A stretch of 64,000 nucleotides of DNA from Ignavibacteria bacterium. Its GTDB lineage: Bacteria > Bacteroidota > Ignavibacteria > Tepidaquicellales > Tepidaquicellaceae. A program made the position numbers and the translations under genes. The first letter of the stretch is position 1, and each line of letters opens with the position of its first letter. The notes beneath the pieces are model-generated. The model saw only the letters and a program-made list of their open reading frames with translations, did not search any database and was not told the origin of the DNA. Positions 34,301-44,809 of this stretch are shown in pieces. Location of the stretch: contig JADJYU010000003.1 of NCBI GenBank assembly GCA_016719565.1, positions 1 through 64,000 on the forward strand, in the 5' to 3' direction.

Positions 34301-35513
34301 TCAAAAGTATCATTCTCTTCGTTTCAACAAACTCACCCGCTTCCAGTTTATAAAAATACCCTCCGCTGGGTAAACCTTCTCCGTTGAATTCTGCCGCATA
34401 ACTTCCGGCATTTTGTTTTTCATTAACTAATGTTGCAATTTCATTTCCCCTTACATCAAACACTTTCAAATTGACGAAACCATTTTCGATTAACGAATAA
34501 CGGATAACGGTTACAGGATTAAACGGATTCGGATAATTCTGCGATAACGAAAATTCTTTTAGTATTTCTGATGAACTTGGTTTAATCTCTACAAGTTCAC
34601 CAAGTGGTCTCCTGTAAATGCCATAACCCCATGCGCCGAGAAAAATGTAATTATTATGAATGCATAAAGCATCTGCTTCTACATTTGGTGGTAAACCTTC
34701 ATTTCTTTGTATCCAGCTTGTTCCGTTATCATTTGATACATAAACGCCGGAGTCGGCTGTGCCAGCGAAGATAATACTTCCGATCAGAGCTAAAGAAAAA
34801 ATCCTTCGATTATTTAAAGCAGTTTGAGTCCAGCTTGTACCGTTATTTGTGGATAAATATACGGCACCACCATAATTGGTACCGGCAAAAAGATTGTTTC
34901 CGTTTACCTCTAAAGATAAAACAGTTTCATGCAAAGAAGTCTGAACCCAGCTTGTGCCGTTATTTGTAGATAAATATGCACCAAAGAAACAGCCGGCATA
35001 GATATAATTTCCGCTAACTTTTAAAGAGAAAATCCTATAAGCGTTTAATGGAGTTTGATTCCAACTTGCACCGTTATTTGTAGACAGATATAATCTACCA
35101 CCTGTTCCAAGAGAAGCATCTCCCACGAAAACATAATTTCCTTTTACCGCTAAGGACAATGCCGTTTCGATGTTTAAAGAGGTTTGAGTCCAATTAAAAC
35201 CTTTATCCGTAGATAAGTATACACCATCTAAATCTGTTCCAGCAAAGATATAATTTTCATTTTCTGCTAATGACCAAACAGTTTTGTTAGTTAAGGAAGT
35301 CTGAACCCAGTTTAAACCATTATTTGTAGATAGATATACCCCCCTACCGGAAGTTCCGGCAATTATACCAGTTCCGGTATGCTCTAACGCCTGTACAGTT
35401 GTAAAGAGTCCTCCATTTGGCATATTAACCCATTGGCTAGAGCAATTAGTAAATAAGAATAAAGAATAGAAAACAAATACCGGGCGGATAATTTTGCAAT
35501 GTGATTTTTTCAT
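34296..35513 (-). CDS. secreted repetitive Asp-box propeller with T9SS sorting domain
   Basis: 405 residues. Hydrophobic leader about 10-26 with a Cys (LFLFTNCSSQ), so it may be a lipoprotein-type or plain signal. The passenger is seven near-regular repeats of GxYLSTNNGxSWxQTSL plus IFAGTxxGG (VYLSTNNGLNWVQ, VYLSTDKGFNWTQ, LYLSTNNGASWNQ, AYLSTNNGTSWVQ, VYLSTNNGTSWTQ, VYVSNDNGTSWIQ), suggesting recent internal duplication. Similar in plan to 24151, both ending YRRPLGE or KRPLSE before the sorting domain. The sorting domain ends KRMILLK. Confidence 0.75.
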   Translation of the reverse strand: MKKSHCKIIRPVFVFYSLFLFTNCSSQWVNMPNGGLFTTVQALEHTGTGIIAGTSGRGVYLSTNNGLNWVQTSLTNKTVWSLAENENYIFAGTDLDGVYLSTDKGFNWTQTSLNIETALSLAVKGNYVFVGDASLGTGGRLYLSTNNGASWNQTPLNAYRIFSLKVSGNYIYAGCFFGAYLSTNNGTSWVQTSLHETVLSLEVNGNNLFAGTNYGGAVYLSTNNGTSWTQTALNNRRIFSLALIGSIIFAGTADSGVYVSNDNGTSWIQRNEGLPPNVEADALCIHNNYIFLGAWGYGIYRRPLGELVEIKPSSSEILKEFSLSQNYPNPFNPVTVIRYSLIENGFVNLKVFDVRGNEIATLVNEKQNAGSYAAEFNGEGLPSGGYFYKLEAGEFVETKRMILLK

Positions 35514-35632
35514 TTGAGTATTAAATATATATAGATTTAAGCAATTTTAAGCTGGCATTATTATAAAATATATTTCTTCACTTTTTAAAATCATTCTCTT
35601 TACTTCACCTTCGTCGGTAAATCAACTATCAT

Positions 35633-36865
35633 CTATTTCAAAAGCATCATCCTCTTTGTCTCAACAAAACTCTCCGCCTCAAGTCTGTAAAAATAAATCC
35701 CGCTGGAAAGATCACTTCCGTCAAAAGTTACTTCATAGTTTCCTGCATTTTGTCGTTCATTAATTAATGTTGTAATTTCATTTCCAAGTATACCATATAC
35801 TTTTAAAATTACATAACTATTTTCGGATAATGAATAGTGAATGGTAGTAGTCGGATTAAACGGATTGGGAAAATTCTGAGACAATGAAAATTTATCCGGG
35901 ATGACGTTTGTATTTGAATTTACAAAAGTAAGGCCGCCAGTGGTTGTTTTTAAAATTGTCCCGTCTTCGCCGACTACAATTCCTACATCCCTGTTAAAAA
36001 AATAAACATCGAAAAGCTTTTTATTTGTATTGGAATTTTGAATTGTCCAGTCTGTGCCTCCGTTCGAAGTTCTTAAGATCAGACCGGAATCACCAACTGC
36101 ATATCCGTTAGCGCTGTCTGTGAAGAAAGAATTAAAAATATGTTTAGTAGTCCCTGAGTTTTGTTCAGTCCAATTTACTCCTGCATTTACAGTCATGTAA
36201 ATTTTCCCGAGATTGCTAAAACTAAAATGAGAATTTAAATTAAAGCTGTATATTGAATTAAAACACCCTTCCGGAAATTGGGTCCGGCTCCAGTTTACTC
36301 CGCCATTTGTTGTAATATGAAGTCTGTTGCAGACAAAGGCAGCACCTTCTTGAGGATTAAAAAATTTAACATCTCGTGCAGCGCCGATATCCAGCATCGC
36401 ATTATGATCCCAGTTTAATCCGCCATTTGTTGTCTTCTTTACATATGCAACAGGACTATTATCTCCTCCATCCGTTCCTGATATAAATCCTGTATCTTCA
36501 TTGATAAAATCAATATTGGTTTTATTGTAAGGACCGGCATCGATGTATGTCCAGTTAAGTCCTTTATTTGTTGTTTTAATAATGTAATCGGAATTGAGTA
36601 TAAATCCTGTGTTCTCATTTATAAAATCAATATCCTGCATTAAATCATTTCCTGCCGGGATTTGCTGCCAGTTAAAACCACCATTGGAAGAAATTAAAAC
36701 AATGTTCCCATCGCCCGCGCAAATTGAATATTGGGAGTCCAGCATAACAGTGCATCTCAAATCGAAAGTTATACCGCCCGGTTTTAGAATCCAACCGCTT
36801 TGAGCAATCAGCATCTCAATACCAGTTATATATATTAATAAAGTTAAGACTGAGATTTTTTTCAT
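35633..36865 (-). CDS. secreted Ycf48-like propeller with mosaic T9SS sorting domain (paralogue B)
   Basis: 410 residues. Residues 1-350 are almost the same as the 29115 gene (same signal peptide MKKISVLTLLIxITGIEMLI, same blades). The last 55 switch to ITTLINERQNAGNYEVTFDG, the tail of the 30370 gene, and the final RLEAESFVETKRMMLLK is different again. At DNA level 35688-35779 equals 30425-30516, with the 29115-like sequence resuming at 35780. The gene is thus a visible mosaic of at least two sorting-domain sources. Confidence 0.8.
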   Translation of the reverse strand: MKKISVLTLLIYITGIEMLIAQSGWILKPGGITFDLRCTVMLDSQYSICAGDGNIVLISSNGGFNWQQIPAGNDLMQDIDFINENTGFILNSDYIIKTTNKGLNWTYIDAGPYNKTNIDFINEDTGFISGTDGGDNSPVAYVKKTTNGGLNWDHNAMLDIGAARDVKFFNPQEGAAFVCNRLHITTNGGVNWSRTQFPEGCFNSIYSFNLNSHFSFSNLGKIYMTVNAGVNWTEQNSGTTKHIFNSFFTDSANGYAVGDSGLILRTSNGGTDWTIQNSNTNKKLFDVYFFNRDVGIVVGEDGTILKTTTGGLTFVNSNTNVIPDKFSLSQNFPNPFNPTTTIHYSLSENSYVILKVYGILGNEITTLINERQNAGNYEVTFDGSDLSSGIYFYRLEAESFVETKRMMLLK

Positions 36866-36878
36866 GATAATTTAATAA

Positions 36879-38372
36879 TTATTTTAACAAGATCATTCTT
36901 TTAGTCTCCGAAAAATCTCCTGCTTCAAGTTTATAAAAATATATCCCGCTCGGCAAACCTTCTCCATTAAAGTTAACTGTATAGCTTCCGGTATTTTGCT
37001 TTTCATTTACCAAAGTAATTATCTCTTTTCCAAGAGCATCAAAAACTTTCAGGTTCACATTATGATTTCCGGTTATTGTATAACCAATGACTGTATTGGG
37101 ATTAAAAGGATTGGGATAGTTTTGTGACAATGAAAAATCTTTGGGGATAATATCACCGGATCCTGAAATACCGGTATTATACACCTGCACGGATTTGCCA
37201 TACAAACTGCTGTTTCCGGATGAATCTTTATTATAAATTACCCAGATCAAATAATTATAATTGTGATAAGTTAAACCATTATTGATAGTCATCTTTGTAT
37301 TGCCGGCATTACCATTCAGCATAACTGTGTCCTTTGGAAAGTAAAGACTTTTTAAAATTATTCTGTCCTGATTCAGATAATGTTCCCTGTAAGCAAAGGC
37401 ATCTGAATAAAGAGATCCGTTCAGTGTGATCTGATTATTAAAGAATCTTACAAGCGAAGTATTGTCCGCGCTGTCGTTTGCTTCAGGAATACTGTAAAGC
37501 GTATTATAATAAAATCCATAAATATTCCACTTACCGGAAAAATCTGATTCAAAAGACGGCTCGTCGTCTGTATATGAAAGTATATAACCCCTGTTCCGGT
37601 TGTCACCATTTCCGGCAATTACTGCAGGCTCACTCCATATATTACCGTTGTACAGGTTTCTTTTCAATACAGAGTATGTACTGTCGGAATTCATTCTCTG
37701 ATAGCTCACCTGCTTTTTTACATTTTCAATTCTGTCAGAGATCTGCGGAGATTTACAGTATGATGTATCCTGTGAAGTGAGATTATAAAAATAACTGACA
37801 CTTCCGGTTCTTGCCTGTATCTCCTTGTAAATTATTTCTCCCGAAGATTCAAATACTACGGAATAATTTATACTGTCAGTTGCTACTGCAATTGGATTAT
37901 GACAATCAGCGGAAGAATCTATAATGAAAGGTTCATGCCAGCCCATGTCAGCGGAATAAAAAGCTCCTGCAATATGTGAACCTGTAATTCTTTTGCTCTC
38001 CCAGACTGCAAAGGCGTATCTGTACTGACCGGTAAAATAATAATCCCATATACATACATAAGGATTTGTGTCATCAAATTCTCCGCTTGAAAGGTAAACG
38101 GGATCGCCTGTCAGACCTCCTGTGTCCACTTTAACAATGCAGATCCTTGAAACAGAATCCGAACTTGTTATTCTTCTTTCAAATATCAGAGTCTCAATAT
38201 TATATGTATGGAAATAATTAAACTTAACCTTCATAAACTGAGGATTGGTATCGAAAAAATTTTCCGTTAACCGCTTCTCAGCTCTCCAGTGATAATTAGA
38301 CTGGGAATAAACAGATTGGGGATCACCTGAATAGATCAGGACTGCCAGTAAAAAATAAATCAATGTTCGCAT
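36879..38372 (-). CDS. secreted protein of unknown fold with T9SS sorting domain
   Basis: 497 residues. Signal peptide about 1-23 (SGDPQSVYSQ). The passenger begins NYHWRAEKRLTENFFDTNPQF and contains AFAVWESKRITGSHIAGAFYS and YKEIQARTGSVSY; repeats are spaced like a propeller (each blade ending in an aromatic strand), but Asp-box sequences are absent, so only a general beta-propeller is suggested. Sorting domain from about 420 (DFSLSQNYPNPFNP; KRMILLK). The DNA across its 3' end and the following gap resembles 30357-30410, part of the segmental duplication. Confidence 0.7.
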   Translation of the reverse strand: MRTLIYFLLAVLIYSGDPQSVYSQSNYHWRAEKRLTENFFDTNPQFMKVKFNYFHTYNIETLIFERRITSSDSVSRICIVKVDTGGLTGDPVYLSSGEFDDTNPYVCIWDYYFTGQYRYAFAVWESKRITGSHIAGAFYSADMGWHEPFIIDSSADCHNPIAVATDSINYSVVFESSGEIIYKEIQARTGSVSYFYNLTSQDTSYCKSPQISDRIENVKKQVSYQRMNSDSTYSVLKRNLYNGNIWSEPAVIAGNGDNRNRGYILSYTDDEPSFESDFSGKWNIYGFYYNTLYSIPEANDSADNTSLVRFFNNQITLNGSLYSDAFAYREHYLNQDRIILKSLYFPKDTVMLNGNAGNTKMTINNGLTYHNYNYLIWVIYNKDSSGNSSLYGKSVQVYNTGISGSGDIIPKDFSLSQNYPNPFNPNTVIGYTITGNHNVNLKVFDALGKEIITLVNEKQNTGSYTVNFNGEGLPSGIYFYKLEAGDFSETKRMILLK

Positions 38373-38381
38373 AATGAATTT

Positions 38382-40526
38382 TTATTTTAATAAAATCATT
38401 CTTTTACTCTCAGCAAAATCCCCTGCTTCAAGTCTGTAAAAATATATACCGCTGGGAAAACTTTCTCCATTAAAGTTAACTGTATAACTTCCGGCGTTTT
38501 GTTTTTCATTTACTAAAGTAATGATCTCTTTTCCGAGAACATCATAGACTTTCAGGCTGACATAACGATTTCCTGTTAATGAATATCCGATAACCGTTTT
38601 GGGATTGAATGGATTCGGGTAGTTTTGTGATAAATGAAAATCTTCTCGGACAAGATTTGTATTTTCGTTGTTAACTGATACTGTTCCGCCATTTAGAATC
38701 TTCCCTATAACATTATTTCCTGCCATGTAACCGGTTTGTTCAGCAGGGAAAAAAATATCAACCTCAGTTGTGTAAGGAAAAATAATATTTCTCCATGTGT
38801 TTCCGTTATCCGCAGACTTTAATCCGTTATTTCCATACTGAGCTGTTATAATATTATTCCCTGTTCTTTGTAATTTAAATCCTGATCCTGAATATATATT
38901 TCTTACAAGTGTTTGTTCCCAGGTTACTCCTGCATTTGTAGTTCTGTAAATTGCAAAACAATAACCGGCTTGTGAACACTGATAATTTATACTCAGGAAT
39001 CCGGTATTTTCATCATTGAACAGGATGTTTAACAAAGTCTGACCATTCCAGGGCAAATTTGAACTAACATTCCATGAGATACCGCTGTCGGTGGTTTTAT
39101 AAAGCGAATTGGCAGACCCGCTGATTGCATAGCCGGTATTTGAATTTACAAAAGAAACATCTTTAACATTTTGTAATGCGGTTACTAAAGTCCAGGAGTT
39201 ACCGTTATTAGATGTTCTGTAAAATGAATTTGAATTATATTTAAAAATAAACCCGGTGTTGTTATTTACAAACATGGTATTTGTATAATCTACATTATCC
39301 GGCGTACTTAAAAATGTCCAGGTATTCCCGAAATCGTCTGAGCGTGCAAAATATCCATTTGAACAGGCTGCATATAAATTTAAATTATCAGGAGATTGAA
39401 GATGAAGAATTCTAATCGAATCAAGATTTAAAACAGTATCCCAGCTGCCGCCTCCATTTTCTGTTCTGAGAATTTTATTTCCGGAAACTATACCGGAATT
39501 TTCATTTCGGAAATAAATGCTCCTGATATTTTCGATCATTGAATTGTTTTTTAAAAACCAGTTCATTCCCTTGTCTTCTGAAACAGAAATGAATCCGGCG
39601 CCTCCTACAGAAAAAAGATTATTCTGAGTAAACTCAATTATATTAGTTGGCTTTAGAACAGACTGAACTGCATTGTACCAGTTTACTCCTCCGTTAGTAG
39701 TCTTCTTCAAAAGGTATGAGTAACCGTATGGATATGAATTACTTGTGTAACCGGTCATACTATTTTCAAAGTACAATAAGGGAGATTCGCTCTGCCCTGA
39801 AATACCAAGCGGTGTCCAGCCTGATCCTCCGTTCGTACTCCTGTAAGTTCTTGAAGAATCATTAATGATGCAGACCTGACTGGAATCGATATAACTGATA
39901 TTCAAAGCATGAAGAGATGAATTTAAACTCCAGCTCATTCCCCCGTCAGAGGTCATATAAAGATTCCTTCCGCCCGGAGGACTTGCAATCCCGGCAACGC
40001 TTCCAAATTTTTCATTGTAAAATTTTACAACAAGAATATTATTGGAAACGAAATTGTATATTTCAAACCAACTGTTCCCGGTATTCGTTGTTTTATAGAG
40101 TTTGCTTCCTCCAATGAAGTAACCGGTATTTTGATTTATGAAATTACAGTCCCATAAAACCTGAAACTGACCGATAGTTGCTGAGATGAACCAGTTAAAG
40201 CCTCCGTTTGTGGTTTTATAAATTCTGTTTTCATCTGAAGATCCGACGCTTATAAAACCGGTGGATTCATTGACAAACTTCATCCAGTCATTTCCGGATC
40301 TCAGCATATTAAGCAAGCATGTATTACTCCAGGTATTACCGCCATCAGTAGTTTTATAAACTGAGAATGTAATAGTTGAGATATATCCGGTGTTGTCATT
40401 TATAAATTCTGCATTAATAATGTTTTCACCGGTTGGTAATGGATTTAAATAGATCCATTGACTAAAGAGAGAGGTATTAAAAAATATGATAATAACAAAA
40501 ATAAAAATTGATCTACCGGCTTTCAT
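38382..40526 (-). CDS. large secreted Ycf48-like propeller with T9SS sorting domain
   Basis: 714 residues. Signal peptide about 1-22 (FFNTSLFSQ). Ycf48-like blades throughout (YKTTDGGNTWSN, YKTTNGGFNWFIS, YRSTNGGSGWTPL, KKTTNGGVNWYN, LRTENGGGSWDT, YRTSNNGNSWTL, YKTTDSGISWNV). Sorting domain from about 630, with LVNEKQNAGSYTVNFNGES, almost the same as in the next two genes. Only nine bases separate it from the downstream gene, consistent with one operon from 44804 leftwards. Confidence 0.75.
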   Translation of the reverse strand: MKAGRSIFIFVIIIFFNTSLFSQWIYLNPLPTGENIINAEFINDNTGYISTITFSVYKTTDGGNTWSNTCLLNMLRSGNDWMKFVNESTGFISVGSSDENRIYKTTNGGFNWFISATIGQFQVLWDCNFINQNTGYFIGGSKLYKTTNTGNSWFEIYNFVSNNILVVKFYNEKFGSVAGIASPPGGRNLYMTSDGGMSWSLNSSLHALNISYIDSSQVCIINDSSRTYRSTNGGSGWTPLGISGQSESPLLYFENSMTGYTSNSYPYGYSYLLKKTTNGGVNWYNAVQSVLKPTNIIEFTQNNLFSVGGAGFISVSEDKGMNWFLKNNSMIENIRSIYFRNENSGIVSGNKILRTENGGGSWDTVLNLDSIRILHLQSPDNLNLYAACSNGYFARSDDFGNTWTFLSTPDNVDYTNTMFVNNNTGFIFKYNSNSFYRTSNNGNSWTLVTALQNVKDVSFVNSNTGYAISGSANSLYKTTDSGISWNVSSNLPWNGQTLLNILFNDENTGFLSINYQCSQAGYCFAIYRTTNAGVTWEQTLVRNIYSGSGFKLQRTGNNIITAQYGNNGLKSADNGNTWRNIIFPYTTEVDIFFPAEQTGYMAGNNVIGKILNGGTVSVNNENTNLVREDFHLSQNYPNPFNPKTVIGYSLTGNRYVSLKVYDVLGKEIITLVNEKQNAGSYTVNFNGESFPSGIYFYRLEAGDFAESKRMILLK

Positions 40527-40543
40527 AATTTTTTGCTAATTGG

Positions 40544-42664
40544 TTATTTGATCAGTATCATTCTTTTTGTTGCTGCAAAATCCCCTGCTTCAAGTCTGTA
40601 AAAATATATACCGCTGGATAAACTTTCTCCGTTAAAATTAACTGTATAACTTCCGGCGTTTTGTTTTTCATTTACTAAAGTAATGATCTCTTTTCCGAGG
40701 GCGTCATAAACTTTAAGGTTCACATTATGATTTCCTGTTAAAGTATATCCGATTAACGTCTTGGGATTGAATGGATTCGGGTAGTTTTGGTGTAATGAAA
40801 AACTTATCGGGATTAGCTCGGAAACATTTTTTACATTTACTTGGTCATCCAATATGAGCTTAAATATCGCTCCGCCGGATCCTGTTAAAATAGCAGAACT
40901 TTCATTAATAAATTTTACTCCCCCCAGCGATAAATAAGAATATAGATCAATATGATCCCAGTTTTCTCCAAAATCATCAGTATAAAATACAGTACCAAAA
41001 CCTCCCGTGAATATAACTTTATTAGAGTCTATAATGTCTATGTCTTCATGATCATGATTTCCGAAATTGTTATTCCGACTCCAGTTAGTGCCTCCATCCT
41101 TTGTCAAATATACAGAACCATCAGAAACTGCAGCTCCTATTTCCGGGGTTAGGAATTTAATTTTATTTATCATTGAAAAACTTTGAAGTTGAAACTGAAG
41201 TGACCAGTTTAATCCCCCATTGCTAGTTTTAAATATCTCTATCCCGCTGGTTCCAACCCATCCGGTATTCTCATCTATAAAATAAATTTCAGTTATAAAT
41301 TCGTTATTAATAAAATTCATGATTTGCCAGTTCTCGCCGCCGTTAGTTGTCTTCATATATTTACCGTATCTTGACCCTATCCATCCTGTGTTTTCATTTA
41401 TGAAAGATAAATTAAAATAATGATCCGCTAATCCGGTATTAATATTTTGCCAGTTCACCCCTCCGTTAGTTGTCTTCAGAAAGATCTGATTACCGCAAAC
41501 AAAACCGGTTGATTCATTAACGAATTGAATATCTGTCAGAGTAGATGTTGAGTTTGTATTTTGCTTTTCGAAATGTTTTCCTAAATCAGTTGATTTAATT
41601 ATTACACCGGGCTGTCCTATTATATAAACTGTCGAATCCACTATTTCGACTTTACTCAGATTATTTTTCAGAATATTTCTTGAATTTGAATGCCAGTTCT
41701 GTCCGGAATTTGTTGTCTTAAATACGGAACCACCCGTACCGCCGATCCATATCTGATTCTCATCAAGGAAAGATACAGACAACAAATTATTAATAGAATT
41801 AACATTATTGTAAAAAGTCCACGAAGATCCTCTGTCATTGCTCATATAATAGCAGCCTGTATCACAAATAATAATTCCTGTATTGTTATAAAAACCAATG
41901 CTGTTAAGATTAACATCGGTTCTAATTTGTTCATGCCAGTTTATTCCCTGATCTGTAGTTCTGTAAACTATGTTTCTTCCGATTAAAAATCCGGTTACAC
42001 TATCTGACATCGCATATCCCCTGACCTGACCCGGTGAAAATCCGAAATTTTTTGAAGCCCAGCTTGCACCGTTATCTGTTGTCCAGAAAAACTTAGTAAT
42101 ATTTGAATCTACTCCAAACGTAAAGCCAATTCCTTTATAGAAAGTAATTCCCAAAACAATATCAAAGCTGTGCCCGAGGAATGATTGCCAGTTGTTTCCG
42201 CCGTTTAGAGTTTTCAATGCAAATCCTTCAAGACCAAAAGGTGAAGGCAGATATCCAATTGTATAGCCTTCCATCGGAGTTAAGAAGAGAGATTTATAGA
42301 TATAACTGTCTTGGAAAGTTAGAATTGGTTGGTTAGAGTTCAAGCCGTTTGTAGTTTTATATATTCTTGTTGCTGAGCTGACAATTCCGGTATTTGAATT
42401 CAGGAAATTCAATCCCGTCAGATATGATCTGGAAGAGTCTTTTACAATCCAGGAGTTACCGCCATCTGTAGTCTTTGATATTCTTGAAAAATAAATATCG
42501 TGTTCCAGAATATAACCTGTTGAAGAATTTGTCATATTGAAGTGAGTCAATGACAGATTATTGGGGTAAGGGTTGATCCATTCAATCTGATATTGAGAAT
42601 AACAGATACCTGAAGAAATAATGCATGCGGTAATGTATGTTATTATCATTGTTGATTTTTTCAT
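40544..42664 (-). CDS. large secreted Ycf48-like propeller with T9SS sorting domain
   Basis: 706 residues. Signal peptide about 1-23 (ITACIISSGICYSQ). Blades such as SKTTDGGNSWIV, LKTLNGGNNWQSF, YRTTDQGINWHEQ, FKTTNSGQNWHSN, LKTTNGGVNWQN, MKTTNGGENWQI and YLTKDGGTNWSR. Sorting domain from about 625, with KQNAGSYTVNFNGESLSSG. Spacing of 17 bases to the downstream gene and 37 bases from the readthrough end of the upstream one. Confidence 0.75.
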   Translation of the reverse strand: MKKSTMIITYITACIISSGICYSQYQIEWINPYPNNLSLTHFNMTNSSTGYILEHDIYFSRISKTTDGGNSWIVKDSSRSYLTGLNFLNSNTGIVSSATRIYKTTNGLNSNQPILTFQDSYIYKSLFLTPMEGYTIGYLPSPFGLEGFALKTLNGGNNWQSFLGHSFDIVLGITFYKGIGFTFGVDSNITKFFWTTDNGASWASKNFGFSPGQVRGYAMSDSVTGFLIGRNIVYRTTDQGINWHEQIRTDVNLNSIGFYNNTGIIICDTGCYYMSNDRGSSWTFYNNVNSINNLLSVSFLDENQIWIGGTGGSVFKTTNSGQNWHSNSRNILKNNLSKVEIVDSTVYIIGQPGVIIKSTDLGKHFEKQNTNSTSTLTDIQFVNESTGFVCGNQIFLKTTNGGVNWQNINTGLADHYFNLSFINENTGWIGSRYGKYMKTTNGGENWQIMNFINNEFITEIYFIDENTGWVGTSGIEIFKTSNGGLNWSLQFQLQSFSMINKIKFLTPEIGAAVSDGSVYLTKDGGTNWSRNNNFGNHDHEDIDIIDSNKVIFTGGFGTVFYTDDFGENWDHIDLYSYLSLGGVKFINESSAILTGSGGAIFKLILDDQVNVKNVSELIPISFSLHQNYPNPFNPKTLIGYTLTGNHNVNLKVYDALGKEIITLVNEKQNAGSYTVNFNGESLSSGIYFYRLEAGDFAATKRMILIK

Positions 42665-42701
42665 ATCAGTAAATATTTATTTTAAAATCGGATAATTAAT
42701 T

Positions 42702-44804
42702 TTATTTCAATAAAATCATTCTTTTACTCTCAACATAATCCCCCGCTTCCAGTCTGTAAAAATAAACGCCGCTGGGCAAACCTTGACCATTAAAATTAAC
42801 TGAATAGCTTCCGGCATTTTACTTTTCATTTACTAAAGTAATGATCTCCTTTCCAAGGGCATCATAAACTTTCAGATTCACATTACGATTTCCGGTTAAA
42901 GTATATCCGATTACAGTTTTGGGATTGAATGGATTCGGGTAGTTTTGATTTAGTTTAATATCGTTGGGCATTTCATTAACTATATTATTAATATTTGTTA
43001 ATCCGCCGCTTGTTGTTTTTAAAATTACCCCGTTACCTGCGACCCAGCCTGTACTTTCATTAATAAAATGTAATCCGAAAAATGCAGCTCCGGTATTGAT
43101 TGGCTGTGAGATCCATGACTTGCAGGTATCAGTTGTTTTGGAAATTCTTCCTGTACTGATGCCATAGAAAGTCCCGTTATTAATGTAATAGACTCTTGTA
43201 AAAAATGAATTATTAATAATGATCCAGTTATCACCTCCGTCAGTTGTCTGATAAACCTTGCTTCCGAAAGCGTATCCGGTATTATGATCAAAAAATTTTA
43301 TATCTTTAAAAGAAGTAAAGTCCTGACTAAATTTTTCTTCCCAGGTATCTCCTGAATTAGTAGTTTTAAAAATCTTACCGGGAAATTGACCGCCGACAAC
43401 CCATCCGGTATTCGGATCAATAAAATCCATACCAAATAAATCCTGCCCTGATAGTAAGAATTGTGATTGCCAGTTTTCACCACCGTTCGTTGTTTTCATT
43501 ATGCTGTCTCCCATAAACCATCCGGTATTGTTATCCAGAAAATATGATCGGTGCATTACACCTCCCGGTCCCTTATGTCTGGAAAACCAGTTTTCTCCTC
43601 CGTTAGTAGTTTTCAAAATATAGGAATTAATTTCACCTGCAATCCATCCTGTATTTTGATCAACAAAATTTATATCGTACATACTGGAGTTAAAACCTAT
43701 GTCGTTGTAAATCCAGTCAGCTCCGCTGTTTGTTGTTTTCAGATACAACCCATAAAGACCGGCAATATGCCCGGTATTTTGATCAGTAAAACAAACAGAA
43801 CGGTTTACTCCGCCAATTCTTTTATTCAGTTTCGTCCACGAATTACCTCCGTCATTTGATTTTAATATTGTACCGCCGCTGCCGCCGGCGTAAACAAAAT
43901 TATTTTCAGTGAACGAAAATTTGTAAATAGATTCCGTAGTTCCTGAATAAATTTGCATCCAGTTAGCGCCTCCGTTATCGGTTTTAAAAATTTTACCCGA
44001 CCCTGATGAAATCCATCCCTTATTCTCATCTTCAAAATGAATATCAAATAAATAAGAAATTGTGAATGAATTTTGAATAATCCAGTTTGCTCCGCCGTCT
44101 GTGGATTTTAACAATCTACCGTTATCACCTGCAACCCATATGTTACTGGTGTCTCTGATATAAACAACTCTGTAATTGGAATTATCAATATCAATAAATT
44201 GTCTTTCCCAGGTACTTCCTCCGTTAGTTGTTTTAGAAATTAATCCGCGGTAAGTCTGAAAACCGGTTACATAACCAACAGCCCATCCTGTCTGGGAATT
44301 AATAAACCGAATTCCGGAAAAATAAGAATCGCAGCTTGTAATCATTGTTTGCCAGTTAACCCCGCCGTTAGTTGTTTTTGAAATAGTACCGCAGCCTCCT
44401 GCAAGCCAGCCTGTATTTGCATTTAAAAAATAGATCGAACTGTTGGAATATGTATTCCCTGTTTCAAAGGAATTCCAGGTCTGTCCCTGATTCGTGGTTT
44501 TTAAAATGTAGCTCTGAGTTCCTGAAATAAATCCGGTATTCTCATTTAAAAAGAAACTTGAGTAGTAGGTCATGTTATAATTTACAGGTGAAACCGATAT
44601 CCAGTTTATCCCGCCGTCTGTTGTCTTTAGAATAGTATTTGAACTCCCGATCACAAATCCGGTATTCTGATTTATAAATTTTGTTGAATACAAATATTCA
44701 GCTGTGGGATAGGGATCCTGCCAGAACCAACCTGATTGTGATACGGAGACGGAAGAATTCAATAAACATATTAAAATCAATATTGAACAAAAATTTTTTT
44801 TCAT
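42702..44804 (-). pseudogene. secreted Ycf48-like propeller, nonsense codon inside the T9SS sorting domain
   Basis: The frame from ATG 44804 gives a signal peptide (SSVSVSQ), about a dozen Ycf48-like blades (LKTTDGGINW, SKTTNGGVNW, LKSTDGGANW, MKTTNGGENW) and a sorting domain as far as EIITLVNEK, then TAA at 42819-42821. The same frame continues NAGSYSVNFNGQGLPSG to KRMILLK and a stop at 42702. The paralogues have CAA (Gln) where this gene has TAA, so it is a single C-to-T type change. Without the final 39 residues T9SS export should fail, unless the stop is read through. As written the protein is 661 residues; it is the first gene of the operon. Confidence 0.8.
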
Positions 44805-44809
44805 GACAA

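Noticed and set aside
24151..44804. Repeat array as a CRISPR or as one giant gene
   Set aside because: Repeats are coding sorting domains at gene ends with different passengers and clear start and stop codons; there is no short-repeat/spacer pattern.
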